A stretch of DNA of 64,000 nucleotides from Anoplolepis gracilipes (Eukaryota > Arthropoda > Insecta > Hymenoptera > Formicidae). Under the pieces are notes generated by a model. That model saw only the letters and a list, made by a program, of their open reading frames with translations, was not told the DNA's origin and did no database searches. Shown in pieces: positions 13,478 to 25,124 of this stretch. Within the stretch, counting starts at the first letter, position 1, and each line of letters begins with the position of its first letter. Position numbers and translations under genes: made by a program. The stretch lies in assembly GCF_047496725.1 (NCBI RefSeq), contig NC_132971.1, forward strand, positions 17,664,001 to 17,728,000, read 5' to 3'.

Positions 13478-14378
13478 CGCATACTTTATTATAACAATAA
13501 AATTGCAATTAAACTACGATCCGCTTGGCACTCGAAAATTATGCGATCAAAAATTTACTCACCATAGCAATATTATCTCTGTTGTTAATAAATATACTAC
13601 AGTATTTTATTTCTAGAACAATTTTATAACATAAGTGAAAAATTACAACTTAAAATTAAAGATATGTAACTGCAGACAATATTTGTAATTCGATTTTTTC
13701 GAAATACGTAATTAGATTTATGAATCACTCATATGACAGACTTTGATTGAATGAATCTTGCGACATACGCGCCTAGACAAATTACAATGATGTACAAACT
13801 TTGTCTTACTTATGTAAATTGATAATGAAGGTTAAAATACTAGATTAATGACAGCCTCATTTTATTAAATTCTGATCAAATTATACTTCTATTTTAACAT
13901 TGTTTGACTCGGAAATCTATGCTGCACACTGTACAATGTTTCATTAATAATTGAAAATCGTGAAAGAAAAAGAAAAAAATATATATATATATATAACATA
14001 AAATTATAAAACGATTTCACTTCGATACTACACTATATTACGAATCGAGTTAATAAGACACGAAATATTGTCAAGTAATAAATTGAAATTTAATATTGTA
14101 AATATAATAAATTTTGCATAAATCTGGCAAAATGTGACACATATTATTAATAAACAATCGATATGTGCTTTTTCATTACTCATTACTTGAATAAAACAGC
14201 TGTCGCCATGATACTCTTACGTTTCATTACTTTTTATCACGAAAAATAATCAGAATAATTAATTTCGTGTGCTGATAATCGTAATTATAATAATTATAGA
14301 GAAAGAGATCGCGTTTTATAAGGATAATATATATAACGGCAACTTGAAGCGATTTGCATCGTGCCTGCTGGCTCAAGT

Positions 14379-14440
14379 GTCGCCGCACGAATGACAAGGT
14401 CACGAGCGACATGTAATAGCGCGCTATACGTCGAAAGACG
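14379..14440. repeat. Sub-repeat shared by three sites in palindrome A
   Basis: The box GTGTCGCCGCACGAATGACA recurs with small changes near 15,034 (direct orientation, GTGTCGCCGCGAATGACA) and near 15,762-15,795 (inverted). It is GC- and CpG-richer than its surroundings. The inverted copy is the expected palindrome partner; the copy near 15,034, close to the centre, is extra and suggests internal duplication within the element. Confidence 0.6.
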
Positions 14441-14454
14441 CAAACAGCGCCGAA

Positions 14455-14455
<1 letters not shown>

Positions 14456-14506
<51 letters not shown>
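14456..14506. repeat. (AT)n microsatellite
   Basis: Perfect AT dinucleotide run inside the left arm of palindrome A, with no comparable tract at the mirrored position in the right arm. It probably expanded after the arms diverged. Confidence 0.95.
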
Positions 14507-14508
<2 letters not shown>

Positions 14509-16057
14509 CAGTTAATATAAATCGTCAACAACAAATTTCTTGCTACAAAATATGTATTTAACACAATACAAAATATAAAATGTATGCAGAAACTATATCC
14601 TTGTTTCAATTTCAATTTAATTATTAATAAAAGCTGTTAATTACGATTTTTAATATACTTTAATCACTCAATCTTAAAATTTGTATATCATTATGCTTAA
14701 TTAAATAATTAGGAAATTACACATAAATCAGAAAAATTCAAAGCATCACAAATTTATTTAAAATATATTGAAAAAACTAATTAATATTTATAAGTGTCAC
14801 AATGAAATAATGATTAATAATTCCCTGTCATTTCAATTTTTGTTGAAATTTATTTGAAAATAAACACTGCAAAAAATATTACAAATATTCTAATGAATAA
14901 CTGTCGTCTCGGTACGTTTACAAATTGTTAATTAGCTAATCGTTTGTAAGGAACAATCTCACGGTATCTCTCTCGTGATCGCAGTTTGATAAGATGATAC
15001 ACGACATACGGAACGCCTCGCATTTTCATTTGAGTGTCGCCGCGAATGACAAGAAAATACGATACCACGTGTATAACAGTGAACGTCGCAAAAAATTCCA
15101 AATTCTATGTTTATAATGTGTTGTTATTTATAACATGTTGTTGAATTGTATATCATGCGAAATATGCAATCGCGAAAAGTATTAAAAAAATACGTGATCA
15201 ATCTTTAAAAACTCTTAAAAACAATTGATTGTAATAATTATAACAAATAATTATTTTCTCTCGTAATTATTTCCCGTGATTGATAGCTTGTAAGCGTACC
15301 GAGACATCAGTTATTTATCAAATCAGATATTTCTTGCAATATAAATTATAATTTAAAGCAGAAATCGAAATGACAGGAGATAGAGACATTATAAATCATT
15401 GTTTTTTTTTTTGGCATATTTAGCAAAAATAATTATTTCTTTAAATATACTTGATATACTTTAAACATATTTTGTCTTGCGCTTTGATTTTTGGCATTTT
15501 ATAAAATTATATTCTGTAATTTTTTTAAATTTATAATAATACTATAATACATGATAATTCACAAACTGTAGAATCGAGTGATTAAAGAAACGGAAAACCG
15601 TATATCAACAATTTATTCATAATTAAATTAAAATTGAAGGAACTCTGCATACATTTATTTTGCATTGTTAAATTAATTTTGTCGTGACGACGCAAATTAA
15701 CTATCACACATTTGACAGTCATTTTTTGTGATTTATAACATACTATTTTATATATGCAGTTATTGTCATTCGTGCGGCCAGCGACAACAGCACAAATCTT
15801 ATTCAACGTATTTTATTATCCTTCAAAATACGATCATTTTCTATAATTACTATAATTAACGACTATTACTATGCGCAATTGATTAATTCTCGTGATAAAT
15901 GAAACATAAGAGTATCGTGGCAATAGTTATTTTTTTATTCAAGTAATGAAAAAGGAAGATAAATTGATTAATAATACTTGCATTTTGCAAGACTTATACA
16001 TACGAAATTTACTATGTTTACAATATTAAATTTATATTATTTATTTCCTGATAGTTT

Positions 16058-16220
16058 ATCGTATGTTAAAATTCATTATTAATTCGATTCATGTAATACT
16101 GCGTACTATCAAAGTTAAGCTACAGTCATATATAAGTTGATCGCATATTAAAACTCATTATTAATTCCATGCGTAGAATATTGCGTAGTATCGGAGTTAA
16201 GCTACTATTATATTATACGC
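16058..16220. repeat. Two-copy direct repeat of about 80 bp in right arm of A
   Basis: The two copies run from about 16,058 and about 16,141. Shared boxes in the same order include ATTCATTATTAATTC / ACTCATTATTAATTC, TACTGCGTACTATC / TATTGCGTAGTATC and GTTAAGCTAC in both. The left arm shows only one matching segment (near 14,040-14,060), so the duplication looks specific to the right arm. Confidence 0.65.
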
Positions 16221-16719
16221 ATATATAATATATATTTCATATTTTTCAATTATTAATGAAACATTGTATAGGATACGTACAAGTATGAACTGAATCTAAT
16301 AATGTTAAAATAAATGTTTAATTGAAAAGTACAATAGTTATTAATTTTTTTATGTTATTATTTTAATATAGGGAAATAAAAAAATATGTATTAATATAAA
16401 TTCGGCGTTTATGTATAATTATAATCTACGGCGCATTTCTCAAGCGATTTAATCAAAATTTTTTTTTTATGAACTGATAAATATAAGTTGATAAATATGT
16501 ATAACTATATATATATTTCTAAATATTATCTGCGGTTATTCATCTTTTCAATTTTAACTTTATATCTATTTACTTATGTGATAATGCATAAAATTATCTT
16601 AATATTAATATATTCGTTACCAACAGAGATACGTACATAGCATTACTAGAAAGTAAATTTGATTGCTTTTTCGAATGCCGAGTGGATTGTAGTTTAGTTA
16701 CACTTTTTTTATTGTTATA

Positions 16720-17095
16720 CAGGGTGATTCAAAACGAGTGTAACAAACTTTGACAGATTATTTGGGAGGTCATTCTAAGTAAAAAAAATGTCGTATAAAC
16801 ATAAGTTCTATTCTCAATATGTATTCTATTCTCAATATGTAGTTACAGTTAAGTTGTAAAATTTTGCTGCTATCATATTAAAATCACTAAAATCATTGTA
16901 AACAACTAATATCTTGTATTATTTTGTCTTGATTTCTCAAAAGTTACTTCCCATCAAGTATGAGACTTAAAAATTTTACAATTTTTGTAGCTACGTAAAT
17001 AATTGAGAATAACTATATTTATATAACATTTTTTACTCAAATTGATTTCCCAAACAATTTGTCAAAGTTTAATACATTCGTTCTTAATCACCATG
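16720..17095. mobile_element. MITE-like element nested in palindrome A (376 bp)
   Basis: The left end reads CAGGGTGATTCAAAACGAGT; the reverse complement of the right end reads CATGGTGATTAAGAACGAAT. Similarity continues inward through AACTTTGACA and TTTGGGA boxes. TA flanks both sides (16,718-16,719 and 17,096-17,097). The mirrored place in the left arm of palindrome A (near 13,485-13,495) reads through without the element: the flanking TTATTGTTATA is followed directly by sequence leading into the purine tract. That acts as an empty site and supports insertion at TA. No coding capacity is visible. The CAGGGTG end and TA target fit a mariner-type element. Confidence 0.82.
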
Positions 17096-17107
17096 TACAA
17101 AGCGCGC

Positions 17108-17108
<1 letters not shown>

Positions 17109-17155
<47 letters not shown>

Positions 17156-17160
17156 CTCTT
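17109..17160. repeat. (CT)n tract in right arm of palindrome A
   Basis: Long perfect CT run followed by TTTC units. It is the inverted counterpart of the purine tract near 13.4 kb and lies 12 bp outside the nested MITE. Confidence 0.93.
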
Positions 17161-17960
17161 ACATACGCGTATAATTAATGTTAAAAGTACTATAAAGTAC
17201 CACGCGATCGTTATATTCTACTAATTAGTGTACGTGTGATTACAATTAATCGTGCAAATTTCGTAAATGTCATATAAAATGTTGTTTAAATGCCATAAAG
17301 AGACACAATAAAAAATGAAGAAAAGAGAAAGAAGAGGTCCTGGATGGTTTTAAACGGTGGGACAACCAGAAATAAATAATTTATAACATTTTTAATTTAT
17401 TATTGATGAAAAATTAATTGCGTGTAGATAGTATTCCATTTTTTAATACTATGTAATATAATGTACGTGTGCACATATATAAAATACTATTTTAAATTAT
17501 TTAAAGCACTTAATAAAAAGTTTATCATAATTAATATTTTTAATATGTATATAAAATATTTAAATATTGGTTATATTTACGTAAGATTTATAAATACTTA
17601 GATTAGTTATAAATATTAAATTTATATTTATTATTTATATTTATTATATATTTTTATAAAAGTTTATGTTCAGAAAAATTTATTTCTTAAAAATATGTAA
17701 TTGTTTTATTAAATATTTATTTAATAAATATAAAGGACAAATAAATATTTTAATGCAAGCGCAATAATTATTTATTAAAATATTAATTATTTTGGACACT
17801 GTTTTTTATATAAAACTTGGATATATTTATATGTTACAGATCACAACGTGTGTACTCCGCTATTGCATATTGTACCGGTGAGTGTTAAAGTAATTTTTAT
17901 TTTATAAACTCAAAGTAATGAATTGTTAATAATTATACATAAAACATAAAGAAAATATAA

Positions 17961-18713
17961 AAAAAATTTTTTAAATATAAAAAAAGTGTCAAAAAATTCT
18001 CTTTAATTAATAATTTTATGTTTAAACGCGTTTTTTTTGTTTTTCTTTATATTTCTAGTTTAATCGTATATGTAGATCGTGATTGACAGCTATAAAGTTT
18101 GTTGCACTTGTAAGTTGAATATATCCGATTGTATAAAGCTTCAGATCAAGTATTGCAGATTCTATACACACATTAGTCTGTCTTTTATGTTTTGTGAAAA
18201 TCGATACTTTTCAACCTTTTAACTGTCATTAAAGGCGTGATAAAGATCGTATTTCGAAACCGCAGAAAAAGAGGATATTGTCGTAACAATCTACTTTCTC
18301 ACTTAAAAATAATAGCACTATAATTTCGTCATTGCGCAAAAACGACCATGGAAGTAATATTAAGATATAATCATATTATATTAATTATCATACGTGAGAA
18401 CAATTCGATATATTATTCGACTCACAGCACATCATTAAAATTTCCAAATTTTGTTGACAAAATAGCCGACTAAACTCACGAGGTAATATGATATGGAGTC
18501 TCGATAATTTAGCACTGCAAAATGTTTAGGAGCATTTTGTGAAATGTCGTGACACATTAGCTAACAATTATAAATGACTAACATTGCAGCCTTATAACTA
18601 CATGATAGTTATACAATCGCAAACACAAAGTGGTTAGTGATAAAATCATAATCGTAAATTTATAAAGTAATGCTTATATATTATATATATACATGTACGT
18701 ATATACATATATG

Positions 18714-18714
<1 letters not shown>
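17961..18714. other. Spacer between palindromes A and C
   Basis: AT-rich sequence with no gene. A moderately mixed-composition stretch lies around 18,060-18,260 and 18,420-18,620, without a long frame or repeat that I can identify. Confidence 0.5.

Positions 18715-18717
<3 letters not shown>

Positions 18718-18760
<43 letters not shown>
18718..18760. repeat. (TA)n microsatellite
   Basis: A TATG/TGTA-containing lead-in passes into a perfect AT dinucleotide run directly outside the left edge of palindrome C. Confidence 0.93.
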
Positions 18761-18764
<4 letters not shown>

Positions 18765-19380
18765 TTCTATATACTGTTCCACATGTGCGCGCGTGAAAAA
18801 CTGATATTTATTATAGCCGTGCTGTACTTTAAATATTTTAATATATTAGCTTGTGTATTATATATATTATATATAGGCTTTTAAATATACACATACACTG
18901 TGTATAACTGAATAATTAAACTATGAAGGTAGGTACAAAAAAAGGAGATGTTCTCTTTCATCTAAATGTTAAGAATTTTATCGAACAAAGACGAAAAAGA
19001 ATATCTCTTTCTTTTTTGTATCTAGTTTTGTAGTTTAATTATTTACTATTCTCAGTGTATATGCACAGAGAGAACGATTATTTTTATTGACTGAAGAAAG
19101 TATATTATTTCTTTAGATTAAACAATATTATATAATACATATGTTATTTTAAAAATCCAATAATGTTATTAGTTTCTTCAAATAAAACAGCCTTTTTCGA
19201 CTATTTCAAGCATAAATTTCATTAAATCTAAAGAAATTTTTCTCTCTGTGTGTGTATTTAAATGTCTAAAAGTTTTACACACAAAAGCTGATATATTAAA
19301 ATATTTTAAGTACAATACGAATATAATACAAATCGATTTTTCGGAGTAGTTAAAAAAATAGAATTTCATTTATCACATCT
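18760..19380. mobile_element. Palindrome C: inverted-repeat element about 0.6 kb
   Basis: The left arm (about 18,760-18,890 plus 19,060-19,100) and right arm (about 19,200-19,380) are inverted copies. Shared boxes include TTTAAATATTTTAATATATT on the left with its near-exact inverted copy near 19,290-19,310, GATTCTAT at the outer edge, and CACAGAGAGA toward the centre. The centre is near 19,155. A 162-bp element interrupts the left arm; without it the palindrome is about 450 bp. No reading frame of note and no target duplication could be fixed. Confidence 0.7.
18896..19057. mobile_element. MITE-like hairpin element nested in palindrome C (162 bp)
   Basis: The left end reads CACTGTGTATAACTGAATAA and the right end, reversed, CACTGAGAATAGTAAATAAT. 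The arms then share AATTAAACTA and a GTACAAAAAA / ATACAAAAAA box, so nearly the whole element folds on itself. TA lies at 18,894-18,895 and 19,058-19,059. In the opposite arm of palindrome C the sequence runs from the AAATACACAC box straight into CACAGAGAGA, with no insertion, which provides an empty site. No coding capacity. Confidence 0.78.
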
Positions 19381-19847
19381 TGATAAATATGATAAAATAT
19401 TGATTCTCCCTTTAAAATGTTTATGGAAAATATTTTTAGTTTTCTCAATAATTACTGAATAAAACTTTTATTTAATGCAAATCAACTTTATAATATCGCA
19501 ATTTAGATTGCATTTTTAAGTAAAGCAATTAAATCGCAGAAATTTTCGTAGAGAGTATAATCGCTGGTACTTTAACATTAAAGGTGAAAGGGGTTCATCC
19601 AGGGGTGGCAGTGCCACGGTTAATGCGCGTCTGTCCAGCTTCCCAAAACGATGTCCCACAGAAATCGATACGCGGTCGTAGCACCCTACGACCATCATCA
19701 AAGGCATCGCAATTCGGATGGCAAAGGGGAAACCGCTGTAACCAATAATACGGCTAAAGGGGACAATTCTGTCAGATACGTTTTCTCATTGTTTTCTCAT
19801 ACACCGGCGTTAAAAATAACACGTTCCTGTGTGAATTCTTCTATTTT

Positions 19848-19970
19848 GTGAGAGAACGAGACAAGGTAAGAAAGAGGAAGGAAAAGAGAAAGAGAGAAAC
19901 AGAGAGAGACAGAGGGAGAGGGAGGGAGGGAGGGAGAAAGGGAGGGAGGGAGGGAGAGAGAGAGAGAGAC
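19848..19970. repeat. (GA)n / (GGGA)n purine microsatellite
   Basis: About 120 bp almost entirely of purines, with GA, GAAA and GGGA sub-blocks (AGGGAGGGAGGG in the centre). It explains the Arg/Glu-rich frame on the plus strand and the Ser/Leu/Pro-rich frame on the minus strand. Confidence 0.95.
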
Positions 19971-20974
19971 GATGCCTTCTATATCTCGAGCCGCCGACTA
20001 TCTTGTACACCTGTTGATGGACGTTCCGCCTACAGGATCAAAGGGATTCCATTGCCTCTGCCGAAATAGGCTCCTGGGATGACTTTCAGCGCATCTGCCA
20101 CGAATAGCAAGGCGACGTGTATTCCTTCTCTCAAAAGCTGGCCGCTTTGCTTGAAAATTCGAGCGACTAAGAAATCCTGTTAACGCCCGGCAATGCAGAT
20201 GCCTCGCAAGACGTTGACAAAATAACGTCTTGTAATTTAAATATCACAGACATGGTAGTCGAATATGACTCCCGGCGTGTCTAAATTTTAGATTTAGATT
20301 GCTCAGGGCACGCCGATCTCTCGCAATGACAGTGCCAAGTGGATTACATTGCGTTTTGGTGGATTAAAATTTCCAACTCAATTACAAACAAAACGCGAAA
20401 TGCAATTGAGTAATTGAATATAATTTGCGCTTCACTTCAATGCAGTTTCTCAACAAAAGAAAATTTTACTTTAAGTAATTAACTGATTTGAAAAGTTTCG
20501 TTATGACGACGCGAAATAATTAATCGTAACAACCGTTAAACACTCTTTACGTATACATATTTGTGTGTGAAAGTTACGGAAAATAAAACTGCTCCATTAG
20601 TGCGTAGCGCGTTTCCACAATCCAATAATATGAAATATTTCAGAAAAGTTTTCTGAAATCAAAATTGATAAGAAGCCACGATGAATTTGACAAGTCAACA
20701 ACTGCGAGAGTATGGTTAGAAATCATTCAAATGTATTCTAGAATGAGGCTATCTATATTCCGCCGTTTTCTTTCTTATAAGATATTGCCCGCGGAAAGAA
20801 ACGTTAACCTGATAAAATCTTTATTGAGTCTGAACACGGATATGCGAAGTGATACGCAAGATAAAAGAAGCAAAGAGTGAGACACAAGGAAGAGATGAAG
20901 ACATTACTAGTTGTAAAAGGTCAAACGCATTTTCATTTTCGTGATACAGGCAAGGAAATCTTGTAATGAGCCAG

Positions 20975-20977
<3 letters not shown>

Positions 20978-21027
<50 letters not shown>

Positions 21028-21029
21028 AG
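20978..21029. repeat. (GA)n microsatellite
   Basis: A perfect GA dinucleotide run of about 45 bp with a short imperfect tail. Confidence 0.97.
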
Positions 21030-21346
21030 GAATGACGGAAATTAAATTTGACAACTAGACGTTCATTTCACAATTGAATCCAACAACATATTTCCTCTAA
21101 TTGATTTCTTACTTGATGATGGAACTTTCCAATTGATCTCCTAAAGAACACCGTAAAAGAATGTCGACAGACTTTTCAACTGTCCATAAATCGTAAAAGT
21201 AAAGTTCTGAAGATTTCATCTTTCTTACAATTTTATGAGTTCTATTACGAAAGAAAACTTTATAAGCGTACGGTTTAATAATACATAATAAGTTTTTTTC
21301 GCGAGAATTACTGATCAATTTTTTATAAAAATTCGTTTTACAACGC

Positions 21347-21376
21347 AATTGTTCATAATTTTAATTATGAACAATT
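21347..21376. repeat. Perfect short hairpin
   Basis: AATTGTTCATAATT, two T residues, then the exact inverted copy AATTATGAACAATT. Arms are 14 bp, AT-rich, with no T-run or other context that would make it a terminator in a eukaryotic genome. It may be a relic of a small palindromic element. Confidence 0.7.
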
Positions 21377-22610
21377 TTAATTTATAATGTGACAAATGCA
21401 AATGTGAATCTTTATTATATTATATATCAAACATCGTAATATTATGTTTCATTTAGCTTTATTTTCAATAATTAAACAGTATCGTTAGCACAATAATTTC
21501 GCAGAATTTGCGAAAGTTTCCTGAATAATTTATTGCAATTTAAAGTTTATTTATAAATAGGCGAACATTCGCTCATAAACGTGTTCATAACTATTTAACA
21601 GCTGGATTAACTGGAATGCATAATAAATAATTTTACAAGATAATATTTTGATTATTTTTGCTTTACATAGGTTTATTGAACATTCTGGAGCTCCATATTA
21701 CCATAAAGTTCCCCTCCAAGCTCAAACCTATAAAGCCATCAGTCACATGGATTAGACGAGACTGAAATCTAACACTAGCTAATACCACTCTGGTGATGTC
21801 CGACAACGTGACTGAATTTCCTGCGGCTTTGGATTTGGTCACGCAAATGTTTCTACGTGCATCGCATGTGTACGCATACAAATAGTTTCGTAGTTTTCAC
21901 ATTTATATATACATACGAAATATTACTAAATCTTTAGTGAACGTAAGATTTAGGCTTGTAAAACTATAAAAACTTCCATTTTTCTAGAATATACAAAATA
22001 CAATTATTTCTTTAAGAAAAAAAGAATGCACGAGATAAACCTAATTAAATTTTAATTAACTACTATAAAGAAATTTACTACTATTATAAAGAAATTCGAC
22101 TTTCAAACTTCAAGTCATTTAGACGTTGCATTTTTGTGATGTACAATATATTTATCATTTTCAAAAAAATTTATAGATAATAACGATAAAAAAACTGTCA
22201 TTATAAATTTAAGAGCTCGTTAATTTTAAGTCACTCTTTCAGAAAATTTTCACTTCTTAGCTATAAACCTAATATAAAAAATTTTAGGAAAAGTACAATT
22301 TTTTAATTTCTTATGTTTCTATGATTATTTTTAAAGAAAAATTTATCATATTGAAGAATTTAATGAAAACATTAAAATTTAAATATAATATTTAAATATA
22401 ATACGATATAAAAACAACTTTACACTTTAATATTAAAACAAATAAAATATAAATTAAATAATTTATAAATAATTGATATATAATGTTTTAATTAATATTT
22501 CATTTTAAATAAATTTAGATATATGTTTTGGATATATTTTTATAAAGATAAAAAGTTTATTTAATCAAATGAAAATTATATGTATTTACCTTTTATACTT
22601 ATCATATTAA

Positions 22611-23276
22611 AATTAGAATAATAATTTTGAAATGGTTACTGGCTATTAATTAGTTAAATTAAATTCGACGTCATTTAACAAATATACTTTGATGCATGTA
22701 CTGCACTCGTCTTAGTTTACATAATTCCACAATTATTGTACAATGATTTAACAATAAAGTCATTGTATACACGCACATACATTATTTCTTATGTCTGTAA
22801 CTATATCATGTATTACAGCAATTGATTAATTGATTACTAATTCCAGATTTTATCTCTTACATATAAATTGTGTAATATTTATTTTTAATAGCAATTTGTA
22901 TAAATAATTAATTATTCAATTTAAAATAATTTTATTAAATCTAACGTTTTTGTTTAATTTAATATTATATAAATTAATTTATTGTGTTATTATCATATTT
23001 CAAACGTTTCCATTACAAAAGTAATAAAATTATACAACTTAAATATTATGCACAAAATTTTAATAGATCAACAAAATAAAATTACAGTGCCATAATGCAG
23101 CAACTCATTTTTGCTGTTTTATTAAAATTAATATATTAATATAATTTTAATTTATGTTAATCAAAATTATTTATTCACTCTCTTAAAATTATTTTAATCA
23201 GAATAAAAATTTTGTGATTATCATTGACTATTAATTGGTTGAAAAAAATTAAATTTAATGTTATTTAATAAATGTG
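22611..23276. repeat. Diverged direct duplication (about 80-bp units 586 bp apart)
   Basis: The segments 22,611-22,690 and 23,197-23,276 align in the same orientation: ATTAGAATAATAATTTT with ATCAGAATAAAAATTTT, then CTATTAATTAGTTAAATTAA with CTATTAATTGGTTGAAAAAA, then GTCATTTAACAAAT with GTTATTTAATAAAT. The intervening sequence is AT-rich without a frame. It could be a local duplication or the paired ends of an old element; AT richness means some of the similarity may be chance. Confidence 0.45.
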
Positions 23277-25124
23277 TGTATACATTTCGGTTCTATAATT
23301 TTATTTCTATTAAAATGTAATTAATTGAAATAAAATTAACCATAAATTAGTTTTTATTTTATTAACAAAACAAATATAAATTTTATTCTTAGCATTTAAA
23401 TTTAAAAATTACATTTAGTAATCTATTAATACATGCACATAAAAAATTAAACAAGATTAGTATAAATATAATTAAATTATTGTAAATGTATCAATGTCGC
23501 TTAAATAGTAAAAATAAATCAAACAAAAGAGTTGAAAAATCGGTAAATATGTGTAAGTTAGTCCCTAACATGTGAGTGGTACACACACATGATTATTCCA
23601 ATTTAATAGTTTATAATTTTAAAATTATTGTTATCTTGTCATGTGCAAAATTTTTTGCTTTAATTAATCTTTTGAGTTATAATATATATTGTATCCTTAG
23701 AGAGAATTTTTATTATGTATAGCTGTTGAATTTTCTAAATGTAGCAAGTATCTAGTAAGTTCTATCATATCTAGTATATTCTTACAATTAGTATGCAGTT
23801 CATAAAATTGGCAATTGCTTTTGTGCTATATTTTTATTATTATTTGTATAATTATTGTCAACCGTTTTCTTTCCAGCATATATTCCTACAGTGTATGCAA
23901 GTGTAAATATAAATATCACAAATTTATAAATTGTTTCATTTTTGTTACCAAAACCTATCAGTAATAATACCTTACAAAACTTAATTTAACAATACAAAGT
24001 AATAAATTAATTAATAATATACACATATATCGTGTGTATGTGCATATATAAGTTTTATGAAATAAAAACACATAATACTTTTATATTCCTTTTTTTATGT
24101 TGTATGTGTCAATTACTTTTTTAATATAGTTTCTCAGAGGAAAAATTTGAAAAAAAGAATTATCATTATTGTAATTTGAATAACATGGAAAAACTTTAAG
24201 AAAATATTTATAATCTATAATTTATTAAATTTATAATCTTTATTGGTAATGAAAGAAACATGTTATTTATTCATTTATTTATTTATTTATTTACATTAAT
24301 GTTAATGTAAAAACTCCGGATAGGATTCTTGCAAACAAAATATTTTGTTACTTTAATGAAATTTGCAGTACAAAGGAAACAGATTCTTATATAATTTTGA
24401 AATTTTTGATGAGAAAGATCCGTACGTTAAAGGACAAATAGTATAATTGAGTATCAACAACAAACAAGATCAAGCGAATAGACTAATGGAGCATTAAGTA
24501 TCTCTTGTGTTTGTAAGAAAAACACAAGGTTTTCCTTACAAACCTTAATTTATAATTGTCATTGTGTCGTGCATATAATAGAAAGCAGAAAAAGCGAATA
24601 CCGTTTTGGTAAGATTTACAAAGTAATGTTGCAGAATTAATTATTAACTCTTTAATTCGAATTAATTTTATAACATTTTGTCGATAAATCAGAGTTGTCA
24701 TGCCCAAACTTTTTTTTAATATATATCTTTTTGTAATTTTTGAGTTTATCATTATTTTTGATGCAACAATTTGTTAGTATTTAGACCATGCAATTCATTT
24801 TACTAATTGTAAGCTGTAGAATTTATTTCTGTATTCTTACAGTTTATTTAATATAATAATTGCCACATATTATTTGGAATTTTGAGATAAAGGTTGTGTT
24901 TTCATATTATTATCTCGTATTATATAATATATTATTAATTTTGTGAAGAAGTCCGACAAAGTCAAAAATAGGTTATCTTAACAAAATATAATTATCTTTT
25001 TGATTTGTGTAATACTAATTTAAAAAAATTATTTATATAACACTTATCAGATTATATTCGATATTGATGTTACTATGAGAAATGTTGATTTATTTCAATT
25101 TTAATAAGAATAATACTTACATCT

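Larger units (their letters stand above)
12560..17960. mobile_element. Palindrome A: giant fold-back element (about 5.4 kb)
   Basis: Two long arms are inverted copies of each other along nearly their whole length. Matching pairs, outermost first, are 12,648-12,760 with 17,760-17,890; 12,960-13,110 with about 17,450-17,560; 13,158-13,280 with 17,270-17,395; the (GA)n at 13,397-13,477 with the (CT)n at 17,109-17,160; 13,490-13,550 with 16,650-16,718; 13,860-13,975 with 16,235-16,330; 14,165-14,235 with 15,897-15,957; and 14,890-14,945 with 15,280-15,335. The centre is near 15,107. Arms are about 2.5 kb once the nested 376-bp insertion is subtracted. Similarity fades beyond about 12,560 and 17,960, so the true ends and target duplication are unresolved. 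No transposase is recognisable. A segment of the left arm (13,340-13,380) matches palindrome B. Confidence 0.8.
19381..25124. other. AT-rich noncoding block with a GC-richer island at 19.6-20.4 kb
   Basis: I see no gene. The GC-richer stretch at about 19,580-20,400 holds short frames on both strands that run into a purine microsatellite. From 21.3 to 25.1 kb the sequence is extremely AT-rich with dense stops. Visible small structures are a perfect 14-bp-arm hairpin at 21,347-21,376, a diverged direct duplication at 22.6/23.2 kb, and a TTTA tetranucleotide run near 24,268-24,293. The GC-richer stretch is a candidate for conserved noncoding DNA. Confidence 0.5.
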
